Both the position numbers and the translations under genes were made by a program. Under the pieces are notes generated by a model. It was given only the letters and a program-made list of their open reading frames with translations, did not search any database and was not told the origin of the DNA. A stretch of 64,000 bases of DNA, taken from positions 223,354 through 287,353 of the forward strand of contig DELI01000019.1 in NCBI GenBank assembly GCA_002354335.1, given 5' to 3'. This stretch comes from Sphingobacterium sp. UBA2700. Its GTDB lineage: Bacteria > Bacteroidota > Bacteroidia > Sphingobacteriales > Sphingobacteriaceae. Positions 34,813 through 44,253 of this stretch are shown piece by piece. Within the stretch, counting starts at the first letter, position 1. Each line of letters opens with the position of its first letter.

Positions 34813-37800
34813 ATGGGTTATATAGAATTACAAGTGACCAGCAATTTCAGCTTTCTGCGCGGCGCCTCCCATCCGGATGAACTGATGGAGCAGGCTGCGC
34901 TTTTGGGCTATCAAGTTCTTGCAATCAATGATCGTAATACTTTTGCGGGCATTGTTCGGGCACATGTTGCAGCCAAGAAACATGGCATCCGTCTGATTCC
35001 CTCCTGTCGTTTAGATTTATTGGATGGTCCTAGTCTGCTCGCTTACCCTACCGATCGAGCGTCTTATGGGCGGCTATCGACCTTATTGAGCGTGGGGAAC
35101 CTGCGCGCCGAGAAAGGACAATGTCATCTGTATAGAAAAGATGTGTATGAACATGCCGAAGGGCTCAAGTTTGTGGTATTACCGCCGGAGAAGCTGGATG
35201 CAGCTTTCTGTTTGGACCTGACCTACATGCAGGATATTCGCGATTATCGGGATAATTTAGGCTCAGATCTTTATCTCGGCATCAATAAACTGTATCGAGG
35301 AGATGATGCTAAGATGATTTTCCGCTTGCATCAATTGGCGAAAGAACTGAAAATGAAACTGGTTGCCTTGGGCGATGTCTATTATCATAGTCCTGAGCGA
35401 CGGGAGCTACAGGATGTCTTGACCTGCATACGGGAGAAATGCACAATTCACAATGCCGGTTTTAAGCTGCATGCGAATGCGGAGCGTTATTTAAAGCCTG
35501 CTGAAGAGATGGAACGTTTATTTCGGCAGTATCCGGAGGCTATTGCCCATACGGAGGAAATTGCTGAGGCTTGTCGCTTTTCGCTAGACAGCCTAGAATA
35601 TGTCTATCCGGCGGAGTTGGCCCCTGACGGACGGACGCCTCAGGAAGAGCTCGTTCGTTTAACCTGGGAGGGCGCAAGGGCTAAATTTGGAGAGGATATC
35701 CCAAAGCATATCCTCGACACCATACATATGGAGCTGGAATTTATTGAGCGCAAGAATTATGCTTCTTATTTTCTAACGGTGCATGACTATGTTCGTTTTG
35801 CGCGTGAGCGAGGGATTCTTTGTCAGGGTCGCGGTTCGGCGGCAAACTCGACGGTTTGTTTTTGCTTAGGCATTACCTCGGTTGACCCCTCGAAGATCAA
35901 ACTGCTGTTTGCCCGTTTTATGTCGGATGCGCGGGATGAGCCACCCGATATTGATGTTGATTTTGAACATGAGCGCCGCGAGGAGGTCATACAATATATT
36001 TATGAGAAGTATGGGCGCAATCGTGCGGCTATCGTCGCGACGGTTACCCAAGTTCGTTCGAAGGGCGCATTACGGGATGTGGCAAAGGCGATGGGCTTAT
36101 CATTGGATGCCGTAGGCCGCTTGTCGGGGGTCATCAGCAGCTATTGGGATAACCATGTGGATCAGGAACGCTTAATTGAACAGGGATTTAATCCGGAGGA
36201 TCCGAATCTGCAAAAGGTCTTGGCACTTGCTTATCAGTATATGGGTTTCCCTCGACAATTGGGGCAACATACGGGCGGTTTTGTGATTACGCAGGGGAAT
36301 CTGCATGAGCTTTGCCCATTGATCAATGCGCGGATGGAAGGGCGGACCAATTTGGAATGGAATAAGGACGATCTGGAGGCCTTGGGATTCCTAAAGGTGG
36401 ATGTGCTTGCTCTGGGTATGTTGACCTGCGTACGCAAGGCATTTGATTTAGCGAAGCAACATTATGGGGAGGATTTTACGCTCGCCAATATCGAGCAGGA
36501 CGACCCCAAAGTATATGATATGATCTGTAAAGCCGATACGTTGGGAGTCTTTCAGATTGAGAGCCGTGCGCAGATGTCTATGCTTCCTCGATTGCGGCCG
36601 CGACGGTTCTATGACTTAGTTATTGAAGTTGCTATTGTTCGTCCGGGACCTATACAGGGGGATATGGTTCATCCCTACCTGCGTCGTAGAAATGGTGAGG
36701 AGCCGGAGGAATATCCGAAGGAGGAGCTGCGGGGCGTATTAGAAAGGACAAAGGGCGTTCCTCTATTTCAGGAACAGGCGATGGAGATCGCTATTGTCGC
36801 TGCGGGATTTACGCCAGCGGAAGCGGATGAGCTTCGTCGCAGTATGGCAACCTTTAAAGCGAAGGGCAAAGTATCTGCTTTCCACACGAAGATGATTGAT
36901 GGCATGGTCAGCCGTGGATATACACAGGAGTTTGCTGAACGGGTATTCCGACAGCTGGAAGGTTTCGGAAGTTATGGTTTTCCGGAAAGCCATGCTGCCT
37001 CCTTTGCTTTGTTGGTGTATGTATCCTCCTGGATCAAATGCCATTATCCGGATATTTTCGCAGCGTCTCTACTGAACAGCCAGCCTATGGGATTTTATCA
37101 GCCCGCACAGATTATTATTGATGCGCAGAAGCATGGCATCCAGATTGTTCCCATTGATGTTAACCTGTCCTCCTGGGACAATACCTTAGAAGGCGAAACT
37201 GGCAATAAATGGCATGCAATCCGATTGGGATTGCGCCAGGTTAAGGGTTTACAAGCAGAGGATGCGGAGCGCTTGCTTGCCGGCCGGATAAAGCCTTATC
37301 AGTCGATCAACAGTTTAATTGACGCGGGGCTTACAGCAGCAGTATTGGAACGGCTGGCGGATGCGGATGCTTTTGGCTCCTTAGGTTTAGATCGTCGGCA
37401 AGCCTTATGGGAGATCTCGGCACTTGCCGATACCCCTATTGCGCTATTCGAGGGACAGGCCTCGGAAAGCACACAGGAAGGACAAATTGAATTACCTTTG
37501 ATGAGCCCGAGCGAACATGTCGTGCAGGACTACGCTTCTACGTCCTTATCCATCAAGGCACATCCTGTTAGTTTTTTACGTAGGAAGTTGGATTTGCTGC
37601 ATGTAGTCCCAACGGCTAAGCTGTCTGAGGTAAAGAATGATATGCCTGTCAGGGTCTGTGGCCTGATTACGGTTCGACAGCGGCCCGGCACAGCAAAAGG
37701 GGTACTCTTTGTGACGATTGAGGATGAAACCGGATTTGCCAACTTGGTTATTTGGGGTACTGTCTTTGAAAAATATAGACGAGAGGTGCTGCGAGCAAAG

Positions 37801-37950
37801 CTTTTTATGGTGTATGGAAAGGTACAGAAAGAAGGCGATGTGATTCATGTGATTGCTCAACGTTGCTTTGATGTTACGGGTCTGCTGAAGGATTTAACAG
37901 AAGATCAGCATAGCGAAGAGGCTTTTCATAAGGGGAGGAATTTTCATTAG
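34813..37950 (+). CDS. dnaE2: Error-prone DNA polymerase III alpha subunit
   Basis: 1045 residues starting at MGYIELQVTSNFSFLRGASHP (ATG 34813, 2 bases after imuB); the open frame begins at a GTG inside imuB, which is less likely. Domains: PHP (about 1-210); C-family polymerase palm with catalytic Asp381 and Asp383 in PDIDVDF and the RGSAANS and TGGFVI blocks; then a helix-hairpin-helix region (about 790-860) and a C-terminal OB fold (about 945-1020, VCGLITVRQRPGTAKG, FVTIEDETG). It is shorter than replicative DnaE and lacks the tau-binding C-terminus, as is normal for DnaE2. It carries out damage-induced, mutagenic translesion synthesis with ImuA and ImuB. Confidence 0.95.
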   Translation: MGYIELQVTSNFSFLRGASHPDELMEQAALLGYQVLAINDRNTFAGIVRAHVAAKKHGIRLIPSCRLDLLDGPSLLAYPTDRASYGRLSTLLSVGNLRAEKGQCHLYRKDVYEHAEGLKFVVLPPEKLDAAFCLDLTYMQDIRDYRDNLGSDLYLGINKLYRGDDAKMIFRLHQLAKELKMKLVALGDVYYHSPERRELQDVLTCIREKCTIHNAGFKLHANAERYLKPAEEMERLFRQYPEAIAHTEEIAEACRFSLDSLEYVYPAELAPDGRTPQEELVRLTWEGARAKFGEDIPKHILDTIHMELEFIERKNYASYFLTVHDYVRFARERGILCQGRGSAANSTVCFCLGITSVDPSKIKLLFARFMSDARDEPPDIDVDFEHERREEVIQYIYEKYGRNRAAIVATVTQVRSKGALRDVAKAMGLSLDAVGRLSGVISSYWDNHVDQERLIEQGFNPEDPNLQKVLALAYQYMGFPRQLGQHTGGFVITQGNLHELCPLINARMEGRTNLEWNKDDLEALGFLKVDVLALGMLTCVRKAFDLAKQHYGEDFTLANIEQDDPKVYDMICKADTLGVFQIESRAQMSMLPRLRPRRFYDLVIEVAIVRPGPIQGDMVHPYLRRRNGEEPEEYPKEELRGVLERTKGVPLFQEQAMEIAIVAAGFTPAEADELRRSMATFKAKGKVSAFHTKMIDGMVSRGYTQEFAERVFRQLEGFGSYGFPESHAASFALLVYVSSWIKCHYPDIFAASLLNSQPMGFYQPAQIIIDAQKHGIQIVPIDVNLSSWDNTLEGETGNKWHAIRLGLRQVKGLQAEDAERLLAGRIKPYQSINSLIDAGLTAAVLERLADADAFGSLGLDRRQALWEISALADTPIALFEGQASESTQEGQIELPLMSPSEHVVQDYASTSLSIKAHPVSFLRRKLDLLHVVPTAKLSEVKNDMPVRVCGLITVRQRPGTAKGVLFVTIEDETGFANLVIWGTVFEKYRREVLRAKLFMVYGKVQKEGDVIHVIAQRCFDVTGLLKDLTEDQHSEEAFHKGRNFH

Positions 37951-37956
37951 CAAAAA

Positions 37957-37978
37957 AGCCCTAGCAAATGCTAGAGCT
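37957..37978. terminator. Bidirectional terminator after dnaE2
   Basis: AGCcCTAGCA / TGCTAGaGCT forms a near-perfect stem with one mismatch, preceded by AAAAAA and followed by TTT. It lies 6 bases after the dnaE2 stop and separates it from the convergent polysaccharide utilisation locus. Confidence 0.75.
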
Positions 37979-38035
37979 TTCCGAAACTGAGGGTCTCTTC
38001 CAATATTTCTGTACAAAATCCTCCTACTTTTTACC

Positions 38036-39499
38036 TTACATAACCGGGATGCTTGCTATTTCTGGATATACTCCACCGATATAATCGAATACCTTTAACT
38101 GTATCTGATCGTTGCCTTCCTGATTCCGTACATACTTAATTGCTCCACTGGCCAGCTCCTGTTGGGTAAACCGAGTATACAGCTGCATCGGTAAACCATA
38201 TTTTGTCAAGGTTCCATTTGCAGGAAGCACATGCAACGAATAGATAATATTATTGTCTGAATACTGATATTGTCCTCCATCCGCCGCAAATGAGATATGT
38301 TCTTTCGTCAAAGGCGCAGCGGTTTTTCCAGCGAGTTGCAAAGGCTTTATTCCAACCAATTTCAACGCAGTCGGCATACCGCCCATCAAACTAATGAAGG
38401 CCTTAAAACCACCCTTATTAGCCTCTATATTTCTAATTTGAACGGATGAGGATGTCACATTTGCTCCGTTGAGCAATTGCAGCCCTAAAGAAAGCTGTTT
38501 TTCCTTCGCACTGTAGACTTTCTGTATAAATCCTGTTATATCTATTCCGTTCCAATCTAAGACTAAGTTTCCATTGCTAACTTGTGCTCCAAAGGCCGGC
38601 ATGTTATTCCAATTTACGGTTTTCGCCTGCCACTCATTATTGATTGCAAAAATGCCACAATTAGGGATAAAATTTGATCCATTGATTAGGTTCACAAAGA
38701 AATTCAATTTCGCTGACGTAAGCTCATCCAGATAAGCAATGGGAGGCAGATCAAACTTAAATAAGGTCTGACGCAATTGCCCAGTCCTGGAAACCAGCTG
38801 GTTGATGGAAGCATCATAGTTTGCTGTTTTATTGGCAAAATAAGTATGCGAATCTTCCTTTACCCAAATGGTATCTTTCTTAGCTAAGCTATAGTCTACA
38901 TTATCAGGAATCGAGTCTGTTGGTTTTACTTTTTTCTGTGAAATAGGAAACAGATCTACGACATGTGCCACACCATCCATAAATAAGTAATCCTGCCGAA
39001 TCACTTCAATCGGCTCGGTGGCTAAAAGTGTTGAATTGTTCACTAGCATGCGATACTTGTCTGCACTCGTCGCTACGCGGGAAAGGTATAAGATATTACC
39101 CGACCCTGTCGCCCCTTCAATGGTTTGATCGATGGTTAAATCGATGGAACGGAAAGCTCCATCCATATAAAGGTAGCTAAATAAATCGCGGACGACATTG
39201 ACGGAAAGGTCGCTTATCTTAACTACTCCAGCTTTACTCAAGACCGCCCTAATAGCATTATTTGTTGGCACGACGCGGGTTCGGCTCCCCGCAGCAATCT
39301 CATCTGTTAAACCGGCGTATCGGATGGCCTCCGCATATAAGGTCAAGGTGCTGTCTTTTCCCTGTTCGATATAATCCAACAGCTTAATGTTGCTCAATTG
39401 ATCGGGGTTGGTATCCAACTCATAGTCTCTTATCAAGTCCTTACAACCTATGGTCAGCCCTATGATCAATATTAAAATTATTGGCTTAAATATTTTCAT
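38036..39499 (-). CDS. Fasciclin-like / DNRLRE-like surface lipoprotein of the PUL
   Basis: 487 residues from MKIFKPIILIL (ATG 39499; a GTG lies three codons earlier). Lipobox LTIGC (Cys about 19). Residues about 35-125 resemble a fasciclin domain (LLDYIEQGKDSTLTLYAEAI, VVPTNNAI). Residues about 230-370 resemble the DNRLRE beta domain (NEWQAKTVNWNNMP, WNGIDITGFIQKV). The C-terminus (about 395-485, ISFAADGGQYQYS, HVLPANGTLTKYG) looks like a CSPG/cadherin-like repeat. It follows susD after 19 bases, the slot usually taken by a surface glycan-binding protein. Domain calls are by eye and moderate. The function is probably binding of polysaccharide or matrix. Confidence 0.7.
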   Translation of the reverse strand: MKIFKPIILILIIGLTIGCKDLIRDYELDTNPDQLSNIKLLDYIEQGKDSTLTLYAEAIRYAGLTDEIAAGSRTRVVPTNNAIRAVLSKAGVVKISDLSVNVVRDLFSYLYMDGAFRSIDLTIDQTIEGATGSGNILYLSRVATSADKYRMLVNNSTLLATEPIEVIRQDYLFMDGVAHVVDLFPISQKKVKPTDSIPDNVDYSLAKKDTIWVKEDSHTYFANKTANYDASINQLVSRTGQLRQTLFKFDLPPIAYLDELTSAKLNFFVNLINGSNFIPNCGIFAINNEWQAKTVNWNNMPAFGAQVSNGNLVLDWNGIDITGFIQKVYSAKEKQLSLGLQLLNGANVTSSSVQIRNIEANKGGFKAFISLMGGMPTALKLVGIKPLQLAGKTAAPLTKEHISFAADGGQYQYSDNNIIYSLHVLPANGTLTKYGLPMQLYTRFTQQELASGAIKYVRNQEGNDQIQLKVFDYIGGVYPEIASIPVM

Positions 39500-39518
39500 G
39501 ATCCTCACTTTTTAAGCA

Positions 39519-40964
39519 TTATTTATAATATTCATTTTGCTCAATTCCGTTACCTCTCCGAATCTCTTCAATATGTACAGGCCAAAGGATTGCTAAAGGG
39601 TTGAGGTCAATACCTACATTTTCCTTCAGCACCTCTATGGCTTTTCCACAGCGTACAAGATCGAACCATCGGTGTCCTTCATAGGATAATTCAAACTTCC
39701 GTTCCTCGAGAATGAGGTTTTTAAAGTAATCTGTTGGATATAGTTCTCGGTTCAAATAATCTGCTTCAGGAATTTCGAAATCGGGACCACCCGCGCGTGC
39801 TCGTATTTTATTGACCAGCGCCATTGCCTTTTTCCTATCATCATCCGAATCGCCTAAATTTGCGAAGGCTTCTGCGCGCAACAAATAGATATCGGCCAGT
39901 CGCATCAACACAATATTTCGGGTGTCGACGGTATAACTAAATCCGATAGTAAACTTGGTTGTTTTGTATAATCCAGAAGATGCTCTTTCATGTATAATCA
40001 CTGCGCGCCAATCCGCGTCGTCAAAGCTATCTGCATATTTAGGATTGGGGCGTAAGTACGGGAAATTACTGGAAAGATAGCTGGATAAATATTGGTTGTC
40101 ATCACCATCACCTATGCTAAAGGCGAGCTCAAAGATTGACTCTTTGGATTGGCCTTTGTTAAATATTTCAGCATATTCTGTCGCCTGCACTCTTGCTTTA
40201 AAATCTTTATCATTGACACTGATCGCCGGACTATACAAAGCCGCAAGACTATAACTTCCATTGTTGACAATTTGCTCGGTGCGTTCGATCACCTTCTGAT
40301 AATTATGCTCCCATGCATAAGCATGCGCATCGATTGCTAATACCGCGGTTTTTGTCATTTTGGTTCGTACCGTTGAAGAACTAGGGATCAATCGGCTAGC
40401 TTCCTCCAGATCGGCATGAATCTGTTTAAAAACATTCGCTACAGGTTCGCGACGTTTTTCATCGAGATCCTCATTGGTCAAGTAGGGTTCAATTACCAAA
40501 GGCACGTCGCCCCAGATGCGCACCATATAAAAATATGCGTAGGCACGTAAGGCATAAGCTTGCCCCATGAGATTATCAGCGACATCTTGTGTAATTTTTT
40601 GATCAGCTAATAATTCGGGGGTAAATTTCAGCAAGACATTTGCTTGTTTAACAATGAGGTAGAAATTGGACCAATTGGCAATATTCATACTATATTCAAG
40701 TCGGTTGCTAATGACTTTGTCGACATTGACATTGAATGCATTGTTGTAAAAGACGTCTGCGCGCATCTCTCCATAGAACAGGAAGTTGAGTTGCAATGCA
40801 GCCTGAAGCCTTTCGTATCCTGCATTCAATAATGCGTTTAGGTGGGCTTCCTCTTTCGGGAAATTTTCACCGGTCCAAGAGGTGGTCGGTTCCAAGTCCA
40901 ACATACTGCAAGAGGAAGTCAGTATATGGACACTTAATACGATGTATAAAATAATTCTTTTCAT
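39519..40964 (-). CDS. SusD/RagB-family nutrient-binding lipoprotein
   Basis: 481 residues; lipobox ILTSSC (Cys19) then MLDLEPTTSW, the standard SusD opening. Helical TPR-like body with AYALRAYAYFYMVRIWGDVPLV, and C-terminal KIRARAGG, ILEERKFELSYEGHRWFDLVR and LWPVHIEEIRRG blocks. It forms the surface lid of the SusC barrel encoded 17 bases upstream. The neighbouring GH88, BNR_4 and GH2-like genes indicate an oligosaccharide containing uronic acid as cargo. Confidence 0.96.
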   Translation of the reverse strand: MKRIILYIVLSVHILTSSCSMLDLEPTTSWTGENFPKEEAHLNALLNAGYERLQAALQLNFLFYGEMRADVFYNNAFNVNVDKVISNRLEYSMNIANWSNFYLIVKQANVLLKFTPELLADQKITQDVADNLMGQAYALRAYAYFYMVRIWGDVPLVIEPYLTNEDLDEKRREPVANVFKQIHADLEEASRLIPSSSTVRTKMTKTAVLAIDAHAYAWEHNYQKVIERTEQIVNNGSYSLAALYSPAISVNDKDFKARVQATEYAEIFNKGQSKESIFELAFSIGDGDDNQYLSSYLSSNFPYLRPNPKYADSFDDADWRAVIIHERASSGLYKTTKFTIGFSYTVDTRNIVLMRLADIYLLRAEAFANLGDSDDDRKKAMALVNKIRARAGGPDFEIPEADYLNRELYPTDYFKNLILEERKFELSYEGHRWFDLVRCGKAIEVLKENVGIDLNPLAILWPVHIEEIRRGNGIEQNEYYK

Positions 40965-40981
40965 CTTCTTAACATTTAAAG

Positions 40982-43900
40982 TTAGAACTGCACATTGATT
41001 CCAAAATTATAAGAGCGGCTCTTTGGGAACGCCCCATTGTCTACCCCCTGCACCAATGGGTTGGTCGAGGTATTTACTTCGGGGTCAAATCCCGTATACT
41101 TACTCCAAGTCAGCAAATTTGTACCCGATACATAGGCACTCACAGAACGGACAAATGAGCCTTGGAATAATTTCGTAGGCAAGGTATAGCCTAATACCAC
41201 TTCCTTCAATCGAATGAATGAACCATCTTCCAAATTGAAGGTTGAGGGTCTGAAATTTTCCATCGAATCACCATAGCGGACCATCGGGAAATTCGTCACA
41301 TCATCTTGTTCTCTCCAGCGGCTTAATGCATCTTGACCTAAATTTCCGGTATAGAACATCCGATTTCGCATTCGTCTCAATTCATTCATCACCTTATTGC
41401 CGTAGGACCAATAAAGCGAGAAGTTCAAGGAGATGCCTTTGTAGGCGAGTCTGTTGGTGAACCCCCCAATAAACTTTGGATTTGGATCTCCGATAATCAG
41501 GCGATCGGCATCGTCAATTATACCATTGCCGTCTACGTCCAGCCAGATCATATCGCCACCTTTGAATGGTTCTCCTGTGGCGGCTCCTTTGAGGTATTTA
41601 CGTTCTGTGCCATCGGGTGCCTTGTATACATTGCTTTCATCTGTCGCATAAACTCCTAAGGCTTGATGTGCATAGAAAATACCGATTGGCTCACCAACGC
41701 GTCCCAGCGAAAAGCCTCCGATGATCACGTCTTCAGCACGCGGCAATTCGGTAATCTTATTTTTGTTGAATGAAAAATTCAGACTGGTTTCCCAGCGTAC
41801 TTTTTTATTTAGATTGATGGACTCCACAAGCAATTCGACACCTTTATTTTCGATGCTTCCGAAATTGGTTGCTACGGAGGAGAAGCCTGTATAGTAATTA
41901 ATCGGGAAGTCGAAAAGCAAATCCTTGCTTTCCTTGAGATAGACGTCTCCGACGAAGGACAGCCTGCCTTTGAAGAAACTCAAGTCCAAGCCAGCGTTCC
42001 ATTGCGTTGTGGTTTCCCAGCCGAGATTGGCGTTGCTGAGATCATTATGATTGATGATGACATTGCCATCATATCTACTTGCTGCGGCGGAGTAGCCCCC
42101 TTGCCATGCATAATTGGAAATGCTTTGGTTTCCTGTAACACCGACACTGGCTCTAATTTTGGCGTCGTTAAGTACGGGTTTGGCAAAGTCGAAGAATTTC
42201 TCATCGGAAAAACGCCATCCGATTGATGCAGAAGGAAAGTATCCGAATCTATTATCTTTACCAAATCGCGAGGATCCATCACTTCGAAGAGTGAAAGACG
42301 CCAGGTATCGACCTGCGTAGCTATAATTCGCACGGCCAAAGAAAGACAACATAATTCGCTCCCCTTCGGTGCGAGATACGGTGGTAAACTTTGATGCGCT
42401 TTGGATAGGATTAATCTTTGGGTCGATGTAACCTTCGCCGTTCAAACGAATCGACTCTGAGAAATCGCGTTCGATCGACATCCCCAACACAGCGCCGATC
42501 TTATGTTTTTTTAAATTCTTGTTATACGACAATGTATTTTCATTGACGAACTTGTTGCCCTCAGTTTGGCTGAACTTACCATAGGATCGTCGTGGAGATG
42601 CTGAGTCGAATTCCTCGCCCTGAAAGCTGGATTGCTTCACCCTCGAGATATTGGTATACAGGCTCGCGCGCGCGATGAGCCCTTTCATTAATTCTGCAGA
42701 CACGAATTGATTGAGCGTTAATGTTCTTTGCGCAAAGGTGATTGGAATTTTTTCAGCCATCGCCAAGGGGTTTCTCATTTCCCGTTGTCCGAGCCAACTG
42801 GTCATTTCGCCAGTTAAGGGATCGTAGGGTGCAAAGACGGGATTTGTCAATACTGCCGCCCGCAAAGCACTATAGTTGTTACTTCCTGTGGATAAAATAC
42901 GCTGATAATCAACGTCGGTATAGGATATATTCGTTCCTCCAGTAATCTTTTTCGATAATTTATACGAGAAATTCGCTCTCCCGTTGAGCTGTTCGTATCC
43001 GGTTGCAACGACAACCGGCTGTAAATTTCTATAACCCAGCGATATGCCGTATGTGAAGCTATCGGAACTTCCTTGTAAACTTAGGTCGTTACGGGTTTGG
43101 TAGGCAGTTCTAAATATAACGTCCTGCCAATCTGTTGTCTGATTGTAGTAAGGGTGGTATGGGTTTAAAACCCAGGGTTGTGTTGCCGGCTGTCCATTGT
43201 TAGCGCGCGATTCTGCATATGCTGTTCGAAATTGTTCTCCGTTCATAACATCGAGTTTTCGAGAGTTGGCGACAAAGCTGGAGGTATGCCCCAGCGTTAT
43301 TTTCGGCCGCATTTGTCCGAATTTATTTCCGCCTTTCGTGGTGATAATCACGACACCATTTGCTGCCCTCGATCCATATATTGCACCCGATGCAGCATCC
43401 TTCAGTACCTCAATAGACTCAATATCATTTGGGTTTAGATTCGCCAGTGGGCTGAACGTCGCATCATCGTCGATCGAACTTATATTTCCTGATTCTACCG
43501 GAACTCCATCAATGATATATAGGGGGTCGCTTGCCCCATTGATGGAGGATGCTCCGCGGATTTTAATATTCGATCCAGCGCCGGGCTCGCCGGAAGTTGT
43601 GACGATCTGCATTCCCGGAATTTTACCCTGAAGTGCAGAGTTAATATTTGCACCGGGATTGGTTTCCATGTCTTCGGCTGATATGGAAGTGATTGCACCC
43701 GTTACGTCCCTTTTCTCTTGAGTTCCATATCCGATAACGACGACTTCATTTAGTGTGCTTGCCAGCTCTTGCAGCTCAACTTGCAGATCTGTCTTCCCTT
43801 GGACAGGGATCTCCTGTCTTTCTCGTCCCACAAACGTGAATACTAAAATGGCGTTCTGTGGGACATTCGACAAGGAGAACATGCCTCTATTATTCGTATT

Positions 43901-44092
43901 CGTCGATTTCGTTGTACCCTTGATGGTTACCGAGACCCCTGATATCGGCTCTCTGCTCTTGAGGTCGATTACCGTTCCTTGGATGGTTTTGTTCTGAGCA
44001 TAGCTGTTCAAGACAAAAAAGAGATTGATGAACAAGAAAAACACACAGTGCCACCTTGTTCTTTGATGTTTGATTTTACCTGCCTTTGTCAT
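40982..44092 (-). CDS. SusC/RagA-family TonB-linked outer-membrane protein
   Basis: 1036 residues; basic N-terminus with signal peptide to NSYAQ, carboxypeptidase-regulatory Ig fold (IQGTVIDLKSREPISGV), plug signature NEVVVIGYGTQEKRDVTGA, LYIIDGVPV and AIYGSRAANGVVIITTKGG, then a long barrel ending INVQF. There is no STN domain, so it is not expected to signal to a FecR. It is the receptor of the first polysaccharide utilisation locus. The upstream spacer contains a 12-base motif shared with the other minus-strand susC gene (see 44136-44147). Confidence 0.96.
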   Translation of the reverse strand: MTKAGKIKHQRTRWHCVFFLFINLFFVLNSYAQNKTIQGTVIDLKSREPISGVSVTIKGTTKSTNTNNRGMFSLSNVPQNAILVFTFVGRERQEIPVQGKTDLQVELQELASTLNEVVVIGYGTQEKRDVTGAITSISAEDMETNPGANINSALQGKIPGMQIVTTSGEPGAGSNIKIRGASSINGASDPLYIIDGVPVESGNISSIDDDATFSPLANLNPNDIESIEVLKDAASGAIYGSRAANGVVIITTKGGNKFGQMRPKITLGHTSSFVANSRKLDVMNGEQFRTAYAESRANNGQPATQPWVLNPYHPYYNQTTDWQDVIFRTAYQTRNDLSLQGSSDSFTYGISLGYRNLQPVVVATGYEQLNGRANFSYKLSKKITGGTNISYTDVDYQRILSTGSNNYSALRAAVLTNPVFAPYDPLTGEMTSWLGQREMRNPLAMAEKIPITFAQRTLTLNQFVSAELMKGLIARASLYTNISRVKQSSFQGEEFDSASPRRSYGKFSQTEGNKFVNENTLSYNKNLKKHKIGAVLGMSIERDFSESIRLNGEGYIDPKINPIQSASKFTTVSRTEGERIMLSFFGRANYSYAGRYLASFTLRSDGSSRFGKDNRFGYFPSASIGWRFSDEKFFDFAKPVLNDAKIRASVGVTGNQSISNYAWQGGYSAAASRYDGNVIINHNDLSNANLGWETTTQWNAGLDLSFFKGRLSFVGDVYLKESKDLLFDFPINYYTGFSSVATNFGSIENKGVELLVESINLNKKVRWETSLNFSFNKNKITELPRAEDVIIGGFSLGRVGEPIGIFYAHQALGVYATDESNVYKAPDGTERKYLKGAATGEPFKGGDMIWLDVDGNGIIDDADRLIIGDPNPKFIGGFTNRLAYKGISLNFSLYWSYGNKVMNELRRMRNRMFYTGNLGQDALSRWREQDDVTNFPMVRYGDSMENFRPSTFNLEDGSFIRLKEVVLGYTLPTKLFQGSFVRSVSAYVSGTNLLTWSKYTGFDPEVNTSTNPLVQGVDNGAFPKSRSYNFGINVQF

Positions 44093-44135
44093 AATTATAG
44101 GGTTTATTAATTGGCAATAATTGTTATTAAACTAG

Positions 44136-44147
44136 TTAGATCATATT
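44136..44147 (-). promoter_or_regulatory. Shared motif upstream of susC (copy 1)
   Basis: The minus strand reads AATATGATCTAA, 44-55 bases before the susC ATG. The identical 12-mer occurs before the STN-type susC at 60876-60887, and the flanking AGT two bases away is also kept. A regulatory role is inferred from position only. Confidence 0.4.
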
Positions 44148-44253
44148 CCGCGAACCCTCCCTAGGTATTGGTTGGTTGGCGACCTTGGTTATTTTTGTGC
44201 TCCCTGTATTTCGAAGAGCATTCACAGTTTTTTGATTCTTGCTGCGATAAGCG

